A stretch of DNA of 64,000 nt. Source: Hemerocallis citrina. Lineage: Eukaryota; Streptophyta; Magnoliopsida; Asparagales; Asphodelaceae. Positions 56,638 through 64,000 of this stretch are shown here, piece after piece. The stretch is from contig CM030366.1 of assembly GCA_017893485.1 (NCBI GenBank), forward strand, positions 105,621,796 through 105,685,795, given 5' to 3'. Numbering within the stretch: position 1 is the first letter of the stretch; the number at the start of each line of letters is the position of its first letter. The notes beneath the pieces were generated by a model that did not search any database, had not been told where the DNA came from, and worked only from the letters and a program-made list of their open reading frames with translations. The translations under genes were made by a program, and so were the position numbers.

Positions 56638-56920
56638 TCGTTAGTCACTCAGACCTACTGGTCTTCGGGTGCGTTTTAGGGTATGTTACTGTAGCACAGC
56701 GAGGGTACTGGTCTCGGGTTCGAGTCTTGAAGAGACTCTGTTTTTATGAAACTTTGATTTTTAAATCAAATCACCGAACTATACTCTAAGTATAATTTAA
56801 GCCCCGTTCATATCAGTTAGTCACTCTGGACCAACCGGTCTTCAGGTGCGCTTTGGTTGATTACTGTTCACATGCAGGGGCGTTGGTCTGGGTTCGAATC
56901 CGGCCCTAGCCTTTTGTTTG
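56638..56920 (+). other. Two tandem tRNA-like modules in 3' LTR
   Basis: First: TTAGTCACTCAGACCTACTGG followed by GGTCTCGGGTTCGAGTC. Second: TTAGTCACTCTGGACCAACC followed by GGTCTGGGTTCGAATCC. The downstream motifs match the B-box consensus GGTTCGANTCC well. The same pair is in the 5' LTR at 48375-48640. They do not form convincing full tRNA cloverleaves. Confidence 0.6.
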
Positions 56921-58332
56921 TTATTTTTTATTTTTAAATTTATTTTAATTTTTTGGAGTATTTTAAGTGTATAAAATTTGAGAAAAAATACTAGAATTCT
57001 TCCAAAATTACCAAGACTTCATAAAAATTATTTCTACCAAATTTGACATAATATAATAAGAATTAGAAGTAATTTTGAGAAGGAGAATTTGATAAATATT
57101 CTTAGATCATGACTTGATTAATTAAAGAAAAGGAATATTTTGAAGATAAAGAATTTTTGTGTGGAGATTAAAATTGAGATTGTCAACATGGAAAATTGAG
57201 TAAGATAATAAATGGATTTTTGTTGTTTAATATATGCAAGTGTGTATGGAAAACGAAACAAAAAGATTATGCTGAAATGTGAAAATTTTGTAAGTATAAA
57301 TACTCATTTTTGTGAACATGAAAAAGAAGTTAAGAACTAGAGCGTTGCTAAGTCTTTATACCGGCATGAATGAACTCTTCAAAAATGAAGGTTGTAGAAA
57401 AAAAAACAAGATTTGGGTCGTTGTTATAAATTGATGGTTAAGCCCGGTGTAGAGGTGATGCTAACTCTATGGTGTTAGTTTTACTCATGATTCAATTATC
57501 TAAGGATTAGACACATAGTGGAGATGTGATGAAAGTAAGAGAAAAACACAAGTATGAGGGCCTCGGATCTACGGTGTGAGAGTGTTCACAGGATGTCTAC
57601 ATGATGCGTCATGTCAAGACATGAATACATCTCTAGAATATCGAGTCCGTGGTGACGTTTGTGGGGCGCTTGGTGACTACGTAGTGCTATCGTTCTAAGG
57701 CGGAGGCCAATTGTCCATAGGATGTCGGCATGATGCATCATGTCATGGCGTGGGATTCTTTCCAGAATGTCTGGACATGGGCTCGTAACTCATAGAACAT
57801 CTTGGATACTTACTGTAGTTACCGTAGTAGTTAAACTCATAGTGAGGGGATCAACCCTACTAGATGAAGGACGATTAAGGGCTCGTCCTCAAACCTATGT
57901 AGTATGGGATGCATAGAATCTGAACAAGTGCGCATTAGTGTCATTAAATATAAATAACTGCATTAAGGACTAAGTGCACATTCACACACGACATCAATAA
58001 GATAATCCCTCGTATTTCTGTTTGTGAACAAGTGTGTGCTTTCCAAGTAGGAGAAATTGATGTATTATATCCTAACGTTAGTTGTCTGCAACTGACATGC
58101 CCACAGTTTCTATGCAGGATAAAATGAATGAATGGACTAAAGAGGAACACTGCTTAAAGAATTGTTTCAAGTGTTACTTTATTCATGTAATATGTTGTAA
58201 TTTGTTTCCGCTGTGTTGATGTAAATTTTATTGTATAAAAAGTTTTAAATTTCTTGTAAAAGTGTACGAAGTGAAGTCTAAAGATCCTGTGGAACTTCGA
58301 ATTCAGACTTATTTGGAATTTGGGGTGTTATA

Positions 58333-59030
58333 GTTGAAATGAATAATATATGCATTTTTTCACTCTTATACAATTATACTTGTAAATTTTCTTTTTTTTA
58401 AAGTGAAGTTGTAAAAAAAAGTAAATTTTTTTAAAAAAATTATTTATAACCAGGCCAACTTGCGACCCACTCAACCCGAATGGGTTCGCGGGGTCGAACG
58501 GGGCAAAATTTTGGATTTCGAACCCAGCCCGGCTAACCCCGTGAACCGACCCGAACCCGCCCTAAATTGGCTTCAACCAGCGCGTGTCCGGCCCAACCCA
58601 GCCCGGTCGACCCGAATGCCACCACTAGCAATAAGGCCCACCTTGGATGAGTAGACACTGCATACCATGCTATTGAGGGGCTCTAGTTGGCTTATATATA
58701 TACACCCACACTTTACTTCGATTATTTATTATTTGAGGATTTTTTGGTGCTAGCGGGATTCAACATCCCGACCTCTTGCTCACTAACGAAGAAGTTTACC
58801 AGTGAGCCACACTAACACTTACTAGTCGACTTACTTTAGCTTATTTTTGCTTCTGATACTTTAGCTTGGTTTTATTATTACTTCTGCTAATATGATCCCA
58901 CCCTCGAGAGCTGTTGGGAGTTGTTGTTCTTTTATTTTCTTTTTTCCTTCCTTTAGTTTTGGCCTAGTTTAGACGAAGTATGTTTCCTTATTTATTTAAT
59001 TAATGAAATATGGTAGTCATACATCTTCTT

Positions 59031-59066
<36 letters not shown>

Positions 59067-59196
59067 GGTGCTAGTATTTTCTGTGTGCAAGCAAACAGAT
59101 GATGTGAATTCTTTGATGAAAATTATCAAATTCTAACCTTTACTTTGATTAGAATTAATCACCGTTAATTGCTCATTAATCTAATTTTCTAACGAT
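58333..59196. other. Intergenic patchwork: GC-rich CCCGAACCC block, tRNA-like module, (TAA)n
   Basis: 58446-58630 is rich in CCCGAACCC/CGACCCG motifs of the kind found at the ends of plant hAT-type MITEs. 58742-58812 read on the minus strand has a TGGCTCACTGGT A-box-like and GATGTTGAATCC B-box-like sequence, as in a SINE head. 59032-59064 is a pure TAA microsatellite of about 11 units. No gene is supported. Confidence 0.5.
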
Positions 59197-59708
59197 TGTG
59201 GATGCTTGGATCTGATTTGGACGACCAAAATCGCTCCAATAAACCTGCAAAAAGTCTAAACATCGAGGTGTTCCCGGCAAAATAATCTATGACGCTCAAG
59301 TCAGAACTCTGAATAATATTGAAGTTTTTGGTGGCAAAACAACGATTACCTGATTCAGAGAGATATTGGGGGTAATCATATGCTAGGAGATATTTATAAA
59401 AGATTAGCTTAAAAGAGTTTCTTTTGTATTTATACAATTGATTCCCATGGTTAGGACATAAAATTAATTGATAACTTTCTTTCGGATTCGCGATTTGGTC
59501 AACAGTTTTTGGCTCATCATGACTTCTGTTATTGAATTGTAGAGTACTACTTGCTTGTAGGAATATTTTGGGTTAATTGGCATGGAAATGGTCCATGTTC
59601 TCCATACAAGCCTGAATTCACTATAAAATTACCGTTTTCGCTATATATGCTTCAAGATTTGTGCCTTAATCGGGCGGCCTTGATTAGCTGTGATTTTTAC
59701 CATTATCA
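59197..59708 (-). repeat. 3' LTR of a second Tat-type element (minus strand)
   Basis: Read on the minus strand it begins TGATAATGGTAAAAATC and ends ATCCACA. It is a diverged relative of the 32740 LTR. Shared blocks are AAAACGGTAATTT, CATGGGAATCA, TATAAATA, TCTGACTTGAGCGTC, TGCCGGG and TTTGCAGG. It is about 512 bp, against 619 bp for the relative. The left end is my best reading of the TG..CA boundary. Confidence 0.8.
59427..59434 (-). promoter_or_regulatory. TATA box of second Tat-type LTR
   Basis: TATAAATA on the minus strand, at the same relative position as in the 32740 and 42359 LTRs. Confidence 0.65.
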
Positions 59709-59711
59709 TAA

Positions 59712-59723
59712 GCCCCGACTCCT
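59712..59723 (-). promoter_or_regulatory. Polypurine tract of second Tat-type element
   Basis: AGGAGTCGGGGC on the minus strand, 3 nt before the LTR, within CAGCCTTCAGGAGTCGGGGC. The sibling has CAGTCTTCGGGAGTGGGGGG at the same site. Confidence 0.78.
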
Positions 59724-59849
59724 GAAGGCTGGGTTTTTCAGCCATCTAAGAGTAGTTCGACCCGTTTCAGTTGATCTGTACAACTTTGTGGCTTTCATGG
59801 ACAATTGGAGAGGCTAGAAATCTCTTTCGGAGCTTCTGGAAGTTGTAAC

Positions 59850-60190
59850 AGCTTTGTACAATTTCCGAAAATTTTCCCAAAATCTTTTGGATTTTCCTAA
59901 TGTTCTCCAAATTAAAATCATATTTTTTAGAAATTTTAATCAACTTTTCGAATTTTACAGCTAATTTTTTGATTTTTCTATTTTAAATTCTTTTTCTAAT
60001 TTTAAATCATTTTTCGAATTTTATAAATAATGTTTGGAATTTTAATTAATTATTCTAAATTTTAATTATTTTTTCGGATTAATGATTATTTTATCCAAAT
60101 CAATAATTGTTTTTAGAATTATTAATTAATATTTTCAATTTTAATTACTTTTTTGAGTTTTAATTAATTTATCCAAATTAGTAATTATTA
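59850..60190 (-). other. AT-rich block before PPT
   Basis: The reverse complement is runs of AAAATT..GAAAAA type, matching in composition and position the block at 41920-42235. Confidence 0.7.
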
Positions 60191-60429
60191 AAAGGAAAAT
60201 TTTGAATTAAAATTTCAAACTTGCACACATGACGTGATATAGGCGGTTGGATCGGAGGAGTGCGATTTTTGGGGAGATCGGGCAGTCTAGATTTGCGCTA
60301 AGCTGCGACTTATTCGGTGCAGCTCTTACCCAGTACACTTTTTAGGAGCTTGTGCGTTCATCAAGAGGAGCGCGCATTTTAAGATCCGATGGATGGAAAT
60401 CGATGTTTTTGCAATGTTGGTGGTGGAGC

Positions 60430-60715
60430 TCTAACTCAGTGTGAGGCACCGACTAGGTGCTCGATGCTGACGTGGCACACCACATGGTGTTGAGCTGGCG
60501 TAGACTTGATGCCATGCGGCACTGATTGGTCGATGGGTTGTTGCTGACATGGCATGACACATGGCACTAAGCTGGCATTGACTGACTGCCACATGTTACT
60601 GGCATGGTGTTGACTGGCTTTTTGTTGTTGCTGACATGGTATGACACATGACGCCATGCTGGCGTTGACCGACTGTTGCAATGTGTTGATGTGCCATGCT
60701 ACATGGCGCCATTTT
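60430..60715 (-). repeat. Degenerate tandem repeat of about 90-110 bp
   Basis: TTGCTGACATGGCATGACAC, TTGCTGACATGGTATGACAC and GTGCCATGCTACATGGCGCC, together with (A/G)CTGGC(A/G)TTGAC, recur two to three times. Confidence 0.75.
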
Positions 60716-60718
60716 TTT

Positions 60719-62160
60719 TTTTGCAGTTCGGCTTGTGAAGTTGAGGTTCCAATCTCGATCACGTTTTGGAAGGAGAAGATCTTCATTGTGCGTAGTCCAG
60801 AGCCGTGGGGAATCTCGTCTACATGGTAGACCCTTGTTCCAAAAAGTGTGAGAACGGAGCCGGTACTGAGTGAGGTTGACAAGAAAATGTGTGAGTAACT
60901 CCTCAAGCATGAGCCATTGAAGTAGAGGTAGGTTACTGAGGATTTCCTTTCCAGAAAAGTCTGAGTCCGATAGACCATAGTACGCTTTAGCTTTTAATTG
61001 CTTTCCTTTATTTGAGTACTTATTTTTTTTCTTTTTTGGTCTTATATTTTTATCATATCTTCTCTAGTTTTCATTTCACAGAGGTAGAGGGTATGGATTT
61101 CTTGGCAATTATGGCAAAGTGTATAGGGCTTAGCTCCAAAGCTCCCAAGCCGAAGAAGAGGGAGCAGACAGTGACTAGGCCTGGGAGCACGCAGGCGGCT
61201 AGGAGCTCCTCAACCTCCACCCCCGCAATAGATCTGGGCCCACTCCTCGCATTCTCCAGGAGTCCCACACCAAAGGGTCTCACCCTGGCATCTGTGCTTG
61301 AGAGAGAGTGTCCGCCCCTGACCGCTACAGCCGAGATGATCCTTCCCGACATGAGCCGAGATGATCCTTCCCGACATGCTTAAGTCGTTCTACACCCTCG
61401 ACTAAACCATCAAGCTACGCGACGACTTTTTCAGGGATAGGGTAGCTGTTTGGAGGCTATCTAGCACCTTCCAACCCCAAAGGACATGGCTAGGATGGCC
61501 GTGAAGTGACCTAGCTCGTATCCATGGAGTTGGCTCAGGCCAACATGTCGGTAAGTATAGTAATTTTGTTTCTTTGGTGTTTTTGAAGCTCTTGTATATT
61601 TCTTTTAATTTATGAAGTTCTTTGTCTCCTTTTTTTTTCTATAGATCACATGTCACCTTTGTAGTTCCAATAGGTGGTGGAGGATGAGAGGCATTGGGGG
61701 TTGTTGGTCGACATGGGCCCACTTAGAGAAGGCAACGGCCATGAAGGCATGGGAGGCAACAGAGCTTCAGGAGGAGGCCTTCGATGAGTGGGTTGTTCAG
61801 TTTGAGGTGAAGCAGAAAAGGAAGGTGGAAGAGACGATCAAGGAAAAGAAGGATGCATTCACTCGCGTTAGAGCTAAGGCGGAGGACCACATATTTGCCA
61901 ACATGAAGAAGTCCTACCTCAAGGCCATTCAGGATGGAATCGAGTGTGACCCTTACTTCGACGGACAAGGGTACCACCATGGTTTGCAGCCAGGAGAGGA
62001 GCTGGTACAGGGAAACTTGGATGGTGAGGATGAGTAGGAAGAGGAGACAACAAAGGGAGAGACATCCCTGAGGAAGATGCGGGAGCGAAGGGGAAAGAGA
62101 TCGCTGAGATTTCCTCTCCTCTAGCTCCATCTCCTGAGGTGGATCCCTAACTCTTCTTCT
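60719..62160 (+). pseudogene. Antisense ORF of a Tat-type element, degenerate, possibly with one intron
   Basis: Plus-strand coding opposite to the element. A TTTTTTTGCAG acceptor-like site precedes EVPISITFWKEKIFIVRSPE and PWGISSTW. The reading continues with stops to a Ser/Thr/Pro-rich segment (61087-61383, SKAPKPKKREQTVTRPGST). A GTAAGT near 61551 and a TTTCTATAG acceptor near 61645 flank a T-rich intron. Then 61684-62037 encodes a coiled coil ending FDEWVVQFEVKQKRKVEETI, FANMKKSYLKAIQDGIE, CDPYFDGQGYHHGL and an acidic tail. Antisense ORFs between pol and the 3' LTR are described for Tat-lineage elements such as Grande and RIRE2. Their function is unknown. Placement fits, though I matched no specific sequence. 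Confidence 0.6.
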
Positions 62161-62448
62161 TGTTCAGGTTTTTTTGTTGTTGTTGTTGTATGTGTCTAAT
62201 AGCAGACTTGCCACCGCTTAATATATTTCCCATTTTTTAATGAATGTAAACTCTTTTTGTGTTCAACACTTGTATTTTTCTTAGTTGATAATCACCTTTG
62301 ATGTGTTTATTTTGAACTCTTGAGTCTTCTTATCCTTGTGGTTGTGTTTACTATACCATAGTGACCCCGTGTTCTCTCCCTTTGGTAGATTTTCGTATAC
62401 AATGGGGAAGACCCTCAAGACTACGCGATTGTTTGCCTCCGTATCAGG

Positions 62449-62904
62449 TTGCGCGTGACGGACTTGGGGCTTACTCATTTGCGGGAGAGGCTATCTAGGG
62501 CAGAAATGAAGCTTTCTCACAAGATAGTGATAACCAAGAAGAATGTTGAAGTCAAGCCTATATACTTGCGCAAGATGCCTTCCTTAAAGCGGGGGAAGGT
62601 TTTCACGGTGGGAGGTCCCTTTCGTGGGGGCGATCGTTGACAGAGACTTCGAGATTAAATCCGTTCATCATTCTTTGCTAGCAGCTACAGCTGAGAGGTA
62701 TGAGTTAAAAATGTAGTGCTTGAGAAGAGCTTGGAGGTTGCTCATTTGAAGGAGTCTATCCCAGATCACTCGGGCGAGGCCCCACTGAACTGTTCGGTTT
62801 GCACTCGTACGGTCCGTTGGAAGATTAGAGTCAAGGATGCTCAGCTCAAGGAAAGACTTGTCGAGCAAAAGGTAGAGACCCATCAACTTGAAATTACTTC
62901 TTAA
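62449..62904 (+). pseudogene. Downstream part of antisense ORF region (coiled-coil fragments)
   Basis: Two short frames: 62449-62640 with DLGLTHLRERLSRAEMKLSH and 62716-62904 with LEKSLEVAHLKESIP and VKDAQLKERLVEQKVETHQL, both helical and charged. They may be later exons or a decayed continuation of the antisense ORF. No family is recognised. Confidence 0.4.
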
Positions 62905-63489
62905 GGGGAACCAAGACTAGGAGCGCCGCTTGCTCTCAGGATGAGATATAACAAGGGAGGTCGTTCCATGAACTGGCCTTACGTCTGCAAGGGACCTCAG
63001 CAGAATTCGGGAGATGACTAGAGTAGGGTAGTCAGTTCGTCAAGCATGGCATCCATTAAGGGGGCGACACACATTCAATGTCGTGCGGCACATACTCAAT
63101 CTGCAGGCCTGGTACTTCCCTAGGGTCGTTCAAGAGACCAAGGCGGTTCTTTCATGGCAAGGGGGAACCATAAGCTATGTTTGTCCCTCAACTGAAATAT
63201 CCCCTTACTCGAGGGAGTAGAGATGACTCTGAGGGAGACTTGTAAACTTATTGATCTATGCTTTTGATGTGCTCTTCCAAACTTGTAATGAGACATTTTG
63301 TTGTGAAATGAAAAATCTTCTAAGCGATCATGTACTATGTCTTGTCTCCTTTGAGTTGTGGCTCTTTGTCTTTAAAGTTATTGGGGCGGCTATGATAGAG
63401 AGTTGGACCATTTGTGTCTTTATCTTGACAAGTTGCGGGAATAACATTAGGGAGAGGTTGGATTCCATGCTTGTTGATTGAGGTAGTTA

Positions 63490-63960
63490 ACGAGTTGTGA
63501 GAGTTCTTTTGAATGGCGAGTTAAGATCTCAACTTGCTTATTTGCACTTTGTTAGAGCAACTTTGCGCCATATATATGGACTCCAAACAAGTTTTTATTA
63601 GAAAGCTAGCGAGTTTCAGGAGTAGTTCGAATGACGAGTTGAGTTCTGAACTTCCTTGCTTGCAAATTGCTAGAGCAACGCCGAGCCATGTGCATGGACT
63701 TTGAACTTTTAAGGAGTTGTGGGAGCAGCTCGAATGGTGATTTGAGATATGAACTTGCTTACTTGTAAGTTGCTAAAGCAACTCTGAACTATGGGTATGG
63801 ACTCTGAACATGTCGTATAAGAGTTTATCGAGTTGTCGGAACTGATCGAATGGTGACTTGAGTTCTGAAAATCGACATAAGTATGGACTCCAAACAAGCT
63901 TAACTCTTTTTGGCTTCTAGGACTGAATATCTGCCAATTTAGATAAGAGGGATGGAAAAT
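63490..63960 (-). repeat. Tandem array, about 103-118 bp x 4, related to the 214-bp array
   Basis: Units start near 63491, 63609, 63712 and 63829 (CGAGTTGT.GGAGC(A)G.TCGAATGG). In reverse complement a unit reads TTCAGAGTCCATACCCATAG ... CACCATTCGAGCTGCTCCCA, aligning with the half-unit TTCGGAGTCCAACACTTGGC ... CGCCATTCGAAACTGCTCCT of the array at 36000-36960. Confidence 0.8.
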
Positions 63961-64000
63961 CAAGAGTGTCCCTAACTTAGTCAGAGATCGAAACTCGCAT

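Larger units (their letters stand above)
47806..58332 (+). mobile_element. Ty3/gypsy chromovirus (Tekay/Del-like), degenerate, 5' LTR truncated
   Basis: Layout: partial 5' LTR (47806-49804), PBS, small acidic/coiled-coil frame, gag, protease, reverse transcriptase, RNase H, integrase, GPY/F motif, chromodomain, PPT, complete 3' LTR (55018-58332). The domain order with integrase last and a C-terminal chromodomain is diagnostic for chromoviruses. At least eight in-frame stops or frameshifts are visible, so it is inactive. Confidence 0.95.
55018..58332 (+). repeat. 3' LTR of chromovirus (3.3 kb)
   Basis: Starts TGTAACATCCTGAATTTTTC and ends GGGGTGTTATA (decayed from TTACA). It contains CACGTGC palindromes (55078-55100), a TATA box (55565-55572), tRNA-like modules (55705-55760 and 56638-56920), a minisatellite (57560-57790) and the conserved CCTATGTAGTATGGGATGCA block (about 57893). 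Confidence 0.95.
59709..64000 (-). mobile_element. Second Tat-type element, 3' portion (continues right of window)
   Basis: In element orientation (right to left) it shows tandem repeats (63960-63490), an antisense coding segment (62904-60719), a second tandem repeat (60715-60430), a block resembling the 356-bp modules (60420-60230), an AT-rich block (60190-59850), the PPT and the LTR. This is the same order as in 32740-42977, apart from the antisense ORF. The pol region would be beyond 64000. Confidence 0.7.

Noticed and set aside
56638..56920. Functional tRNA genes
   Set aside because: Only B-box-like cores are convincing; acceptor stems and anticodon arms do not pair.
58460..58654. 64-codon Pro/Arg-rich frame
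   Set aside because: Translation of the CCCGAACCC-type repeat; no domain.
59551..59817. 88-codon frame near 59.6 kb as a gene
   Set aside because: It lies over the PPT and start of a minus-strand LTR and has no recognisable domain.

Overview
This is plant nuclear DNA, almost certainly from an angiosperm and probably a eudicot. The window is AT-rich, has canonical GT..AG intron signals, and is built almost entirely from nested plant transposable elements. I see no intact cellular gene, no rRNA or functional tRNA gene, no CRISPR array and no bacterial features. Most coding capacity is broken: LINE, hAT, Ty3/gypsy and Tat-type gag remnants with stops and frameshifts.

Layout from left to right. 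(1) 1-8323: a decayed LINE on the minus strand (ORF1 with zinc knuckles and a DUF4283-like region, then the endonuclease start of ORF2), split by a 3.5 kb solo LTR at 623-4126 (TSD ATATC). (2) 8495-10203: a 5'-truncated plus-strand LINE with a perfect 17-bp TSD. (3) 10722-19768: a complete, young, non-coding LTR retrotransposon (LARD type) with 3 kb LTRs about 99.5% identical by eye, PBS, PPT and TSD ATTCG. (4) 20335-22999: a 634-bp-offset tandem duplication and a minus-strand hAT transposase pseudogene. (5) 23099-28057: a 5 kb CACTA transposon with TIRs, 3-bp TSD ATG and subterminal repeats. It carries captured host gene pieces: two exons of pyrophosphate-dependent phosphofructokinase spliced in frame towards an exon I do not recognise. 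(6) 28058-31282: an LTR remnant, a LINE reverse transcriptase fragment and an antisense Tat-type gag fragment. (7) 31283-47416: an old LTR interrupted twice, by a 10.2 kb Tat-type derivative (32740-42977, TSD GCTAC) and by a solo LTR (43049-46359, TSD TACAC). The derivative keeps LTRs, PBS, PPT and the 5' part of gag, but its pol is replaced by several tandem-repeat arrays. (8) 47806-58332: a Ty3/gypsy chromovirus (Tekay/Del-like) with every domain recognisable but riddled with stops; its 5' LTR is truncated. (9) 59197 to the window end: a second, older Tat-type element in reverse orientation. It is recognised by its 3' LTR, PPT, AT-rich block, related tandem repeats and an antisense ORF.

How the parts relate: most LTRs belong to one superfamily of long LTRs (TGTAACACCCC...GGGGTGTTACA) with a shared layout. 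U3 carries ACGT-core palindromes; then come a TATA box, sometimes tRNA-like pol III modules, a family-specific minisatellite, and a conserved 3' block. The two Tat-type elements share the same 3' architecture even though their sequences have diverged.

The most interesting points are the Tat-type tandem-repeat derivative and its reverse-oriented relative, the chimeric gene capture in the CACTA element, and possible spliced leaders in the LARD LTRs. All identifications come from reading the sequence; none was checked against a database.
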